64,000 nt of DNA, from contig JAVDOI010000007.1 in the NCBI GenBank assembly GCA_032191485.1, forward strand, positions 24,172,387-24,236,386, written 5' to 3'. This DNA comes from Leptoclinus maculatus. Taxonomy: Eukaryota > Chordata > Actinopteri > Perciformes > Stichaeidae. Position numbers and translations under genes: made by a program. Shown one piece after another: positions 14,221 through 24,188 of this stretch; position 1 is the stretch's first letter, and every line of letters begins with the position of its first letter. The notes beneath the pieces are model-generated. The model saw only the letters and a list, made by a program, of their open reading frames with translations, searched no databases and was not told where the DNA came from.

Positions 14221-15213
14221 TAGTGCTGGTCGGTATGACCATAAATGTGTATCACAGTATTTTTTTAAGATTCTGGCGGTTTCACGGTATTTTTTTTCTT
14301 CCCTTGACTGTGTTTTTATATAGGTTTATAGTGGCTTACTCTACTGTCAGGAGTACATAGAATATAAAACCATTTTAATGTCATCATGTATAAAGGCTTT
14401 GCTTACTATAGGGTGTGCTCGTTTGTTCGTATAATGTTGGGAGAGCAGTTTGGCTGAAGTATTGTCGCCCCGGTGAGATGTACCTTGAATCCAGTGTTTA
14501 AATCATTGCCCTGAACCCGTCTTTCCCGACTGTCTGTAGCGGGACCATGTCCTTGCATAGCTGGATCGTTATTGCGTTCGTAATGTCGCTCCACTGCTTG
14601 CTTTTCTTGTCATATGCTGCCTCGAGCAAATGCCTCTTCAAGCGATGTGTGACCCTTTGGCTTCACCGTTTCACTCGCGTTAACGTTACTGATTGACGAC
14701 GGCCTCGAATCCGACGGCACAACTCCTGTCTTGGGCACAGACTCTATTGGTGCATCTCCGGTCTGTCTTTGTTCATCCTGCATCGCTCCTTTCTGTTCTT
14801 TAATGTAACATTACTGTAGCGACGGAGCCTCTCGCTGTTAACAGACTGTTGTGCTAACGGGCTAACTAGCGAGCTGTACCCAGCATGCCGTTCGGCGGTG
14901 AAATTTTATAAATGTACAATTATTAGTGTTACAAATTGTTTATTTGTCATAAACTGTTGTGTCGTGGTGTTTTGTCTTGTTAAAGAGCGTTAGTTGTGGG
15001 TTATTAATTGTTATAAAGTCATAACCATGACTAGGGGTCCGTCTCAATACACATAAGACAACTAGCTCTGCCTGTAGTGCTCTTAGCAGCGAACAATATA
15101 TTTTACTGCCTGTTGAAGAGTGACAGCAGTTATTTCGGCTATGCACCGGTATGACGGTGTGTGAAAAATTCATATCATACGGGAAATTAAAACCGGTATA
15201 CCGCCCAGCACTA
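14221..15213. mobile_element. Non-autonomous hAT element with 8-bp target duplication
   Basis: The element is 993 bp. The left end reads TAGTGCTGGTCGGTAT and the reverse complement of the right end reads TAGTGCTGGGCGGTAT, one mismatch in 16. Both flanks carry GGACAGAT (14213-14220 and 15214-15221), a perfect 8-bp duplication, the size made by hAT transposases. The inside has no transposase-like ORF, only short spurious frames, so it was mobilised in trans. The TAGTGCTGGGCGGTAT terminus is one I associate with an abundant fish hAT family. Insertion cut a tandem repeat (13866-14212). Confidence 0.9.
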
Positions 15214-15445
15214 GGACAGATTCCGCTAGGGGTTGCGGACCCCCTGTTGACGACCTCTGCTCTAGACCAAGACGACTGGCTAACAACATAATCTTTGAGA
15301 CATTAAATCAAAATTGTAGCTCTCCGTCTCCTTGGCAACATCAATACGCTGTTTCTCTCTGTACACCTCAGTCATTGTTTGTCTCTTACTTTCCCTCACT
15401 AACCATCAGCTTAAATGGTTCAGCATCAACCTTTGTTATGACTGA

Positions 15446-15490
15446 TTACTTTGGGATTTGTAGTCTTTTACTAGACGCCATGTTGGTTTG
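15446..15490 (+). promoter_or_regulatory. Possible TATA-less promoter motifs (ZNF143- and YY1-like)
   Basis: TTTGGGATTTGTAGTC (about 15450-15465) is the reverse complement of GACTACAAATCCCAAA, close to the ZNF143/Staf site ACTACAATTCCCA. It is followed by ACGCCATGTTGG (15475-15486), close to a YY1 site. The pair lies about 230 bp upstream of the repeat ORF at 15718. Motif matches are visual only, and several upstream ATGs intervene. Confidence 0.3.
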
Positions 15491-15603
15491 TAGTCCTTGC
15501 TGCATGACACCACCTCTCATGGAATCCCAGCATGTGTTCCGTCAGGGATGCTATGACATCACTGTGTTCCATGTGTCACATGTTCTATTATGACACATCA
15601 AAG

Positions 15604-15651
15604 CGCCTTTGATTCAAATCGCCTTTGATTCAAATCGCCTTTGATTGAACT
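15604..15651. repeat. 16-bp tandem repeat, three copies
   Basis: CGCCTTTGATTCAAAT is present twice exactly and a third time with a changed end (CGCCTTTGATTGAACT). Confidence 0.9.
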
Positions 15652-15717
15652 CTGATTGAGAGTTTGTATGCCTGGTAACTTCTCATATCAACGAGTCATT
15701 CCTCTACAGACGGACGT

Positions 15718-17001
15718 ATGAATAACCTTCTACAGAGAAATAAAACTCTACAACCAACCATGGATAGAACATCCAACAGATACGAACCGAGGTCCGCTCT
15801 GCTTCCCACGCCGAGATACGACCAGAGGTCCGCTCTCCTACCCACGCCGAGATACGACCAGAGGTCCGCTCTCCTTCCCACGCCGAGATACGACCAGAGG
15901 TCCGCTCTCCTACCCACGCCGAGATACGACCAGAGGTCCGCTCTCCTACCCACGCCGAGATACGACCAGAGGTCCGCTCTCCTTCCCACGCCGAGATACG
16001 ACCAGAGGTCCGCTCTCCTACCCACGCCGAGATACGACCAGAGGTCCGCTCTCCTACCCACGCCGAGATACGACCAGAGGTCCGCTCTCCTACCCACGCC
16101 GAGATACGACCAGAGGTCCGCTCTCCTTCCCACGCCGAGATACGACCGGAGGTCCGCTCTGCTTCCCACGCCGAGATACGACCGGAGGTCCGCTCTCCTA
16201 CCCACGCCGAGATACGACCAGAGGTCCGCTCTCCTACCCACGCCGAGATACGACCCGAGGTACGGCCCAAGAGCCGGTCCACTCCCTGCCCCGACCGTCG
16301 CCCCGAGTGACGAAGAGGAAGCCGGTCCCCTCCCTGCCCCGACCGTCGCCCCAAGTGACGAAGAGGAAGCCGGTCCGCTCCCTGCCCCGACCGTCGCCCC
16401 AAGTGACGAAGAGGAAGCCGGTCCGCTCCCTGCCCCGACCGTCGCCCCAAGTGACGAAGAGGAAGCCGGTCCGCTCCCTGCCCCGACCGTCGCCCCAAGT
16501 GACGAAGAGGAAGCCGGTCCGCTCCCTGCCCCGACCGTCGCCCCGAGTGACGAGGAGGAAGCCGGTCCGCTCCCTGCCCCGACCGTCGCCTCGAGTGACG
16601 AGGAGGAAGCCGGTCCGCTCCCTGCCCCGACCGTCGCCTCGAGTGACGAAGAGGAAGCCGGTCCGCTCCCTGCCCCGACCGTCGCCTCGAGTGACGAGGA
16701 GGAAGCCGGTCCGCTCCCTGCCCCGACCGTCGCCTCGAGTGACGAGGAGGAAGCCGGTCCGCTCCCTGCCCCGACCGTCGCCTCGAGTGACGAAGAGGAA
16801 GCCGGTCCGCTCCCTGCCCCGACCGTCGCCTCGAGTGACGAGGAGGTAGCTGGTCCGCTCCCTACTCCTCCAAAAAAGAAGAAGTGGGGCTTCTTCCTTT
16901 TTAGAAAGAAGGACAAACCGGTCAAAACAAAGTGTTGCAAAGCTCCAACAGGCTGTTGGAGCTGGTTGAGCCGCGACAAAAGAGAGCCGGAGGAACAATA
17001 G
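15718..17001 (+). CDS. Candidate lineage-specific protein made of two tandem-repeat domains
   Basis: I do not recognise this 427-codon ORF. Residues 1-24 are unique. Residues 25-180 are 13 copies of RSALLPTPRYDQ (36 bp), then a short link, and residues 186-377 are 12 copies of AGPLPAPTVAPSDEEE (48 bp). The last 50 residues are unique, Lys- and Cys-rich, with KKKKWGFFLFRKKDK and CCKAPTGCWSW, ending at TAG 16999-17001. The first array is mildly basic and the second strongly acidic, so the protein would be a disordered two-block polyampholyte. Differences between copies fall mainly at third codon positions (CTA/CTT, CCG/CCA, GAA/GAG), as expected if translated. However, a 427-codon minus-strand ORF (15696-16979) shares the same wobble positions, so strand is not decided by this. 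A splice-acceptor-like cattcctctacag precedes the ATG by a few bases. It could instead be a non-coding minisatellite pair whose unit lengths happen to be multiples of three. Confidence 0.42.
   Translation: MNNLLQRNKTLQPTMDRTSNRYEPRSALLPTPRYDQRSALLPTPRYDQRSALLPTPRYDQRSALLPTPRYDQRSALLPTPRYDQRSALLPTPRYDQRSALLPTPRYDQRSALLPTPRYDQRSALLPTPRYDQRSALLPTPRYDRRSALLPTPRYDRRSALLPTPRYDQRSALLPTPRYDPRYGPRAGPLPAPTVAPSDEEEAGPLPAPTVAPSDEEEAGPLPAPTVAPSDEEEAGPLPAPTVAPSDEEEAGPLPAPTVAPSDEEEAGPLPAPTVAPSDEEEAGPLPAPTVASSDEEEAGPLPAPTVASSDEEEAGPLPAPTVASSDEEEAGPLPAPTVASSDEEEAGPLPAPTVASSDEEEAGPLPAPTVASSDEEVAGPLPTPPKKKKWGFFLFRKKDKPVKTKCCKAPTGCWSWLSRDKREPEEQ
15790..16257 (+). repeat. 36-bp minisatellite, exactly 13 copies
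   Basis: The unit aggtccgctctcctacccac plus gccgagatacgaccag varies at CTC/CTG and CTA/CTT, and at the CAG codon (CGG in two copies, CCG in the last). The array is in frame with the surrounding ORF. Confidence 0.95.
16273..16848 (+). repeat. 48-bp minisatellite, exactly 12 copies
   Basis: The unit begins gccggtccgctccctgcccc. The 5' half of the array has GCCCCR (Ala-Pro) and the 3' half GCCTCG (Ala-Ser), and GAA/GAG alternates in the acidic codons. The array is separated from the 36-bp array by only 15 bp. Confidence 0.95.
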
Positions 17002-17087
17002 CTCCCCCTTTCTCCCCCCCTCCACCCACCTCCTGGTAGTCAGGTCTCGCCCCCCCTCCTCCTCATCCCCATTTCTTATATTATCTG

Positions 17088-17573
17088 TATGAAGGCAAAT
17101 CACTGTCAAAATCTTTTTTTTTCTTGCTGATTATAACATACTTGACTAAGGTTTTGAATGCAGGACTCGTCGTGGATCGTTTCATCAGTATGGTATTAGT
17201 ACTTTTACTGCAGTGAAGGATCTGAATAATTTTTCATCCACTAATTACTTGTCAGTGATTTAAGTTTGGGAACTCACTTGGCAAACAGTTAGTATACAAA
17301 CAGTGGTTCCTAACCTTGGCTCCACAGCCCCTAACCCTAACCACTGTTTGTTTATTCACTGTTTGCCAAGTGACTTCCCCAAACTGAAAATCACTGACAA
17401 GTAATTAGTGGCCGAAAAATTATTCAGATCCTTCACTGCAGTAAAAGTACTAATACCATACTAATGAAACAATCCACGACGAGTAAAAGTCCTGCATTCA
17501 AAACCTTAGTCAAGTATGTTATAATCAGCAAGATGTACTTACAGAAGAAAAAAGATTTTGATTTGCCTTCATA
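17088..17573. repeat. Fold-back element (long inverted repeat)
   Basis: The left arm from tatgaaggcaaatca (17088) is matched in reverse by the right arm ending gatttgccttcata (17573). Long arms of about 220 bp meet near 17320-17345 at cagtggttcctaacc...ctaaccactg. The arms diverge slightly, so the two copies have aged. No target duplication was seen. Confidence 0.85.
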
Positions 17574-17693
17574 TCCGTGTGGGTTTTTCTCCTGGTGCTC
17601 AGGTTTCCCACACGTAGGCTAAATTCCCCCCCCCCCCATCCATCTTTTTTTTTCCTTAAGTACATCTTGCTGATTATAACATGCAGGTGCATC

Positions 17694-19221
17694 TCAATGA
17701 ATTAGAATATCATCGAAAAGTTAATTTATTTCAGTAATTCAATTCAAAAAGTTAAACTCATGTATTATATAGATGCATTACACACAAGGTGATCTATTTC
17801 AAGCGTTTATTTCTTTTAATTTTGATGATTATGGCTTACAGCTAATGAAAACCCAAAATTCAGTATCTCAGAAAATTAGAATATTACATAAGACCGATTT
17901 TAAAAAAGGAATTTTAATACAGAAATGTTGGCCTACTGAAAAGTATGTCCATGTACAGCATACAGTATGCACTCAATACTTTATCGGGGTTCCTTTTGCA
18001 TGAATTACTGCATCAATGTGGCTTGGCATGGAGGCCATCAGCCTGTGACTCTGGGAACTGAGCCCAGGCAACTCCAGCCCAGGCAACTCCAGCCCAGGCA
18101 ACTCCAGCCAAGGCAACTCCAGCCCAGGCAACTCCAGCTGAGGAAACTCCAGGCCAGGCAACTCCAGCCAAGGCAACTCCAGCCCAGGCAACTCCAGCCC
18201 AGGCAACTCCAGCCCAGGCAACTCCAGCCAAGGAAACTCCAGCCCAGGCAACTCCAGCCCAGGCAACTCCAGGCAAGGCAACTCCAGGCAAGGCAACTCC
18301 AGCCCAGCCAACTCCAGGCCAGGCAACTCCAGCCCAGGCAACTCCAGGCAAGGCAACTCCAGCCCAGGCAACTCCAGCCCAGGCAACTCCAGCCAAGGAA
18401 ACTCCAGCCCAGGAAACTCAAGCCCAGGCAACTCCAGCCCAGGCAACTCCAGGCAAGGCAACTCCAGCCCAGGCAACTCCAGCCAAGGCAACTCCAGCCC
18501 AGGCAACTCCAGCCCAGGCAACTCCAGCCCAGCCAACTCCAGGCCAGGCAACTCCAGCCCAGGCAACTCCAGCCCAGGAAACTCCAGCCAAGGAAACTCC
18601 AGCCCAGGCAACTCCAGCCCAGGCAACTCCAGCCCAGGCAACTCCAGCCCAGGCAACTCCAGCCCAGGCAACTCCAGCCCAGGAAACTCCAGCCAAGGCA
18701 ACTCCAGCCCAGGCAACTCCAGGCAAGGCAACTCCAGCCCAGGCAACTCCAGCCAAGGCAACTCCAGCCCAGGCAACTCCAGCCCAGGCAACTCCAGCCC
18801 AGGCAACTCCAGCCCAGGCAACTCCAGCCCAGGCAACTCCAGCCCAGGCAACTCCAGCCACAGTCTCATCGTCTCCGTGCCACGTTGCATTGATGCAGTA
18901 ATTCATGCAAAAGGAGCCCCGACCAAGTTATGAGTGCATACTGTATACTGTCCATGGACATACTTTTCAGTAGGGCAAAACTTCTGTATCAGAAATAATT
19001 TTTTTAATTGGTCTTATGGAATATTCAACTGTTCTGAGATACTAAATTTGGGGTTTTCATTAGCTGTAAGACATAATCATCAAAATTAAAAGAAATAAAC
19101 ACTTGGAATATATCACCTTGTGTGTAATGAATCTACATAATATACGAGTTTCACTTTTTGAATTGAATTACTGAAATAAATTAACTTTTCGATGATATTC
19201 TAATTCATTGAGATGCACCTG
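17694..19221. mobile_element. Inverted pair of Tc1/mariner-like 3' ends around a minisatellite
   Basis: Terminal inverted repeats of about 350 bp begin caggtgcatctcaatgaatt at 17694 and end with its complement at 19221. The palindrome extends about 45 bp beyond each end into gtacatcttgctgattataa flanks. Reading outward, each arm encodes the same short peptide end. On the minus strand it is SMPSHIDAVIHAKGTPIKY, stop at 17973-17975. On the plus strand it is VPRCIDAVIHAKGAPTKL, stop at 18931-18933. This matches the usual C-terminus of Tc1/mariner transposases (SMPRR...VI.A.G..TKY). So two 3' ends face outward and the 5' part and catalytic domain are absent. The flanks share only palindromic CATG; a TA duplication was not seen. 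Confidence 0.7.
18063..18857. repeat. 15-bp minisatellite, 53 copies
   Basis: The unit is CCCAGGCAACTCCAG, with variants CCAAGG, GGCAAGG and AGGAAACTCC scattered through the array. It spans 795 bp, exactly 53 units, and sits at the centre of the inverted Tc1/mariner-like element. All six frames are open (PRQLQ, LELPG, AWAGV repeats), so ORFs here carry no weight. Confidence 0.97.
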
Positions 19222-19294
19222 CATGTTATAATCAGCAAGATGTACTTAAGGGAAAAAAAAAGATTTTGACAGTGATTTACCTTCATACACAGAG

Positions 19295-19602
19295 AATTAG
19301 CACTTTTACTGCAGTGAAGGATCTGAATAATTTTTCATCCACTAATTAGTTGTCAATGATTTCACTTGGCAAACAGTTAATATCCAAACAGTGGTTCCTA
19401 ACCTTGGCTCCAGAGCCCCTAACCCTAACCACTGTTTGTTTATTCACTGTTTGCCAAGTGACTTCCAAAAAACTGAAAATCACTGACAAGTAATTAGTGG
19501 CCAAAAAATTATTCAGATCCTTCACTGCAGTAAAAGTACTAATACCATACTAATGAAACAATCCACGACGAGTAAAAGTCCTGCATTCAAAACCTTAGTT
19601 TT
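19295..19602. repeat. Second copy of the fold-back core
   Basis: From gcacttttactgcagtgaag to ggaatgcag-type text it is a direct copy of 17190-17512, again with two inverted halves meeting at ctaaccctaaccactg. It lacks about 40 bp of one arm. It abuts the right arm of the Tc1/mariner-like structure. Confidence 0.85.
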
Positions 19603-20160
19603 GGCTTTTCCGGTTCCTCGAAGCAGGTTTAGCTCAATCACCATGGCAACACATCAATAAGCGTGAACCTGCTCCAGAGCAGGCTCAAGCTGAAGGAAGC
19701 TGGATAAGTTGTGGGGTCTTAGGCTTTACTGAGCCTGTGGTAGAATATTTCTATGTTGATCGGGAGAAGAGAGTTTTGTTCACAAATCAATAATATAGTC
19801 TTCAGAAGATTCAAAGTTGTCTCGTTCGTTTATTCGCTTGCAAGGGAAAAATGCAACACAGCCACTCAGTCAGTGCCTGTGTTGGAAGCTTCAACATCGT
19901 ACAGAAACATCACCTCATTTAAGCAAACACAGGTTCACGCCTTCAGATAAATCATAGACAGAGAGTAGATTTTGTGGTAGCACTTTATAATAACTACACA
20001 CTATGAAGCATTAGTTAAGCATGAGTAAACACTTAATTCATCATTTATAAAGCATTGTTCCTACATTAATAGTTCATTAGTATGCAGTTCATAACAACAG
20101 TTATAAATGTTTTATTCTTGATTAATAAGCTCGTCTATTATGTGTTTCATTGTTGTGTTT
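19603..20160. other. Intergenic, probable dispersed repeat next to the retroviral fragment
   Basis: At 19975-20160 lies gtggtagcactttataataa ... ttcattagtatgcagttcat, AT-rich text resembling a dispersed fish repeat. It directly abuts the broken end of the retroviral ORF at 20161. No gene is seen. Confidence 0.4.
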
Positions 20161-22971
20161 TCATACTTTATAAATCTTTGTCGGAATACCCCAGCGAGGT
20201 ATAATTTCTGAGATTAGTGCCTTGGCCACTGTGGCTGCAGTTTGTTTGCTAGATGGAAAAACTTCAACCCATTTAGACCACATGTCTACCATTACAAGAC
20301 AGTGTTTCTTACCTTCAGATGGGGTGAGTTCCACAAAATCCATCATAACGTGTTCAAAAGGTCGAGTTGGCGGTGGATGTGCCGCTTGATGTGTTACAGG
20401 TACAGGTCGACCTATATTGTGTGTAGCACACGTTATACATGCCTGGCAGTACTTCTGTGCATATGCTGCAAAACCCTTAGTGAACCATGTTTCATCAATC
20501 ATGCTTAACATCCCCCCTTTTGACACATGGTCCAACCCATGTGTTAATTTAGCATAATGAGGAAAGAAATGTTTAGGCAAGCAGGGGTTGCCGTTTGGAC
20601 CAATCCACGTGTCGTCAGTGAATTTAGAACCTGAGGAGGACCACAGACGCCTCTCCTCTGGGGTGGAGAAGGACTGCATTGCTGAGAGGGAAGAAGGGAG
20701 TGAAACTATGAGTGGTGTGTGCTGTGGTGTGTCAAGAGGAAGCTGTGCAGCAGCTTTTGCAGCTGTGTCTGCGCGAGCATTCCCTTTAGAAATGTCATCA
20801 GTGTTTGACGTGTGAGCTGCGCATTTGCAGACAGCAATCGCTGTAGGCAACAAAATGGACTCCAATAGCTCTGCTATGAGTGTGTGATGTAAAACAGGGT
20901 TACCGTCTGATTTGAGGACGTTTCTGTGCTTCCATAACACGCCAAAATCGTGAACAACGCCAAAAGCATATCGTGAGTCTGTGTGAATGGCGACAGTTTT
21001 ACCAGCTGCGAGTTTGCATGCTTCAGTGAGTGCAATGAGCTCTGCGGCCTGTGCTGAGAGGTGACATGGGAGAGGTCCAGAACAGAGAACAACTGAGTCA
21101 GAAACAACAGAAAAACCAACAAGATTAGTACCAGTCTGGGGATCCCGTGAAGCAGACCCGTCAACATACATTACCATATCACTGTTGGGTAGAGGTGTAT
21201 CCAGGAGGTCAGGTCGAGGAGTGCACTGAGCTTGGAGCTCAGCCAAACAGTTATGCTCCTCACCGTCACCAGGAATAGGGAGAAGTGATGCAGGATTCAA
21301 GTTAGTGCAGCGTTTCACCGTAACGTTAGGCATGTCTAGGAGACATGTGTGATAACGCAAATAGCGAGCTGCAGAAAGATGAGAGGATTTCTGTTCTAAC
21401 AGTATTAGTGACACAGAGTGAGGAACGAGAAGGGTCAACGGCGCATAACCCACTATGTCGCGAGAGGCAGCGAGAGCCTTTTCTGCTGCTGCCACTGCAC
21501 GGAGGCACTGCGGTAGGCCTGCAGCGACAGGGTCAAGTTTAGCGGAGAAATATGCTACCGGACGTAATTTGTCCCCATGAGATTGTAAAAGAACTGACGT
21601 CATACAACCGGAACGTTCGTCAACTGTTTGAGTGAAAGGTTTGTTCGGATCTGGCAAACCCAGTGTGGGAGGAGTTTGCAACGCACATTTCATTTTGTCA
21701 AATGCCTGAGAGGCCGTCGGTGTCCAGAGGACTTTGTCATGCGCAGTGAGGTTTTTACCGTGAATAGCTTCGGACAGAGGTAGTTCAAGTTGGGAATAGT
21801 TAGGAATGAACGAACGGCAATACGAACACATTCCCAAAAAGGACATCATCTGTTTCTTTGTTCGCGGTTTTGGAAGCGTCACAATGGAGGAAATACGTTT
21901 AGGAGATAGGGTTTTCCCTTCTCCTGAAATGTCATGACCAAGAAAATGTACATTTTGAGTTACAAACTGCAGTTTGGACAGGCTGGCCTTGTGGCCCTCT
22001 GCTGCCAAATGTGTCAATAATTTCAATGTGTCTTTTCGACGTTGTTGTGTTGGAGCTGCAATAAGGCAATTGTCTACATATTGCAGGAGAGCAGACCCTG
22101 GAGACAGGGTGAGGCTCTCCAAACTTTCCCTGAGTGCTTCATTGTAGATGGTAGGAGATTCAGTGTAGCCTTGACACAGACGAGTGAAAGTGTATGGCTT
22201 ACCGTTGAAGTTGAAAGCGAACCAGAATTGACTGTCTTTGTCCACAGGGACACTGAAAAAAGCATTTGACAGGTCAACCACAGAAAACCATTTAGCAGTA
22301 GGAGGAACCTGTGCTAAAATAGTATAGGGGTTAGGAACATTAGGGGCTCTCGCGTGGACCGCAGCATTGACAGCTTTAAGGTCTTGAACGAAACGCCACT
22401 CTGTTGGTTTGCCTGCGTCACAAATCTTTTTAACTGGAAAGATAGGTGTTCTTACCGGAGAATCTGGACAAGGAATGATTACACCTGCTTTCAGCAGCGA
22501 ATCAAACACTGGTGTGATACCGTCAATGGCCTCTTGGCGCAGTGGGTATTGATGTTTTTGTGGGCGGAAATCTGAGCGAGGAGTGATGACCACAGGTTGA
22601 CAGTTCTTGATGAGTCCCACGTCATATTTATGCGATGCCCAGAGCGACGACGGAACGGAGCTAAGGGCAGGAGAAATAGAGGAGACATCAGTGGCAAATG
22701 TGTCAGTGTGTGCGTCATGTAATGCGTCAGATTCATCAAAGAGGTACACAGATCTGAGAGCAGTAATTTTCAGATAAAATGGTTGTTTATAAAACACAGT
22801 TGATGGTGAATACATAACCAAAGGGTCAGATGAAGTCTGCCAATCAGTCAATGCTTCACAGGTTTTGACAAAAGGGCCCAAATCTCTCCACCGATCTGTC
22901 CTAGATTTGGACAGTGAGATGTGTGGGTGGGAGTGGTCCACCTGGAACAGGTGTTGCTGAGAGGGAGACAA
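20161..22971 (-). mobile_element. Endogenous retrovirus pol fragment, ERV1/gammaretrovirus-like
   Basis: One uninterrupted minus-strand frame of 936 codons covers most of a retroviral Pol. The reverse transcriptase spans about residues 125-400, with the first catalytic Asp in VVDLSNAFF (233). The YxDD motif (298-301) reads YVDN, so the second Asp is replaced. The connection domain follows. RNase H spans 599-745, with all four acidic residues in place (D604, E644, D665, D735). The integrase His/Cys zinc region is at about 805-848 (CQACITC), and the integrase core begins with the first Asp at 878. The frame stops shortly after GIPTKIY, before the rest of the core, and an unrelated repeat follows. 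There is no gag or protease upstream of 22971, no env and no LTR, so both ends are lost. The open frame suggests modest age, but the missing parts and the altered motif make it non-functional. Confidence 0.9.
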
Positions 22972-23462
22972 TGAGACAGCCTCATTTAATATAGTATTAT
23001 GAATAATAGTGGTTTATCACCATACGAATTTGACATTTTTCAAAGTGGAGCTGTGTTCCATCTTCATCAGCTATTAACCAGTAAAATATACATAATATTT
23101 ACTCAATTCATATGAGCAAACCCTTCTTAGTGTCATTAATCCTTTGAAATTATTAAAAAAGACCTTGTAGTTAGAGAGTAAGGCCCCTTTGAGTATGTGT
23201 ATAATATTTTCGAGAATAAGCCAAAAAAAAGTCCTAGGGAGGATGGGGGCCAAAGGGTTAAGGCTACTGCCAGCAGGCACCTCTTCCACCCCCCCCCCCC
23301 CCTAATTTGGAGCAAAAACCTAAACCTAAAATGACATACCCAAATTAAAATGTCTGTAGCGTCTGAACCACTCTGACTATATGCATCAATGAGGTGCCAG
23401 AAAGAAAAACCCCTAAAGACACCTTGTGAAAGTGTCAGAAAACCTGTAGGTCATACAGAAAC
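22972..23462. other. Intergenic, no gene seen
   Basis: AT-rich sequence with a C tract at 23289-23302. No coding or repeat identity is recognised. Confidence 0.5.
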
Positions 23463-24188
23463 CAGGCATGAGACTGACAAATGCTGAAAAGGGAGGAACA
23501 TTATCAACACAGCATTTCTAGGGGGGGGGGGGGGGGGGGTGCTGGTGGCATGAATTTTCATTTTTAAATATGATCTTTAAAATGTAGCCCTCTGGTGTAC
23601 TCTGAGAATAACATTTAGTGATAAGACCATATTTACTCTTTAAGCAAAAGAATAATTTATTATTCAGTTATTTATCACTATTTCAGCTCCAGTTGAACAG
23701 CTGGCTAGTTAGCTTGTGATTAGTTTTCATTGAACCCTGTTACTGTATGTCTTCATATTAACTTCTACTGTTACTGTATGTCTTCATATTAACTTCTACT
23801 GTTACTGTATGTCTTCATATTAACTTCTACTGTTACTGTATCAGGCATGAGACTGACAAATGCTGAAAAGGGAGGAACATTATCAACACAACATTTCTAG
23901 GGGGGGGGGGGGGGGGGGTGCTGGTGGCATGAATTTTCATTTTTAAATATGATCTTTAAAATTTAGCACTCTGGTGTACTCTGAGAATAACATTTAGTGA
24001 TAAGACCATATTTACTGTTTAAGCAAAAGAATAATTTATTATTCGGTTATTTATCACTATTTAAGCTCCAGTTGAACAGCTGGCTAGTTAGCTTGTGATT
24101 AGTTTTCATTGAACCCTGTTACTGTATGTCTTCATATTAACTTCTACTGTTACTGTATGTCTTCATATTAACTTATACTGTTACTGTA
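23463..24188. repeat. 379-bp tandem duplication
   Basis: Copy 1 starts at 23463 (caggcatgagactgacaaat) and copy 2 at 23842, nearly identical. Each holds a G run of about 18-19 and ends in repeats of 'actgttactgtatgtcttca tattaacttct', four in copy 1 and fewer in copy 2. That short repeat probably seeded unequal exchange. Confidence 0.93.

Noticed and set aside
16273..16848. Regular repeats resembling a CRISPR array
   Set aside because: Units abut without unique spacers, and the genome is a vertebrate; these are minisatellites.
17325..17345. Interstitial telomere-like cctaaccctaacc (also near 19420)
   Set aside because: Only about two units, part of the fold-back element's centre.
17967..18893. 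308-aa plus and 305-aa minus ORFs (PRQLQ / LELPG repeats)
   Set aside because: All frames are open because the unit is 15 bp; the array sits inside a transposon-derived palindrome. Only the short transposase ends at its borders are meaningful.
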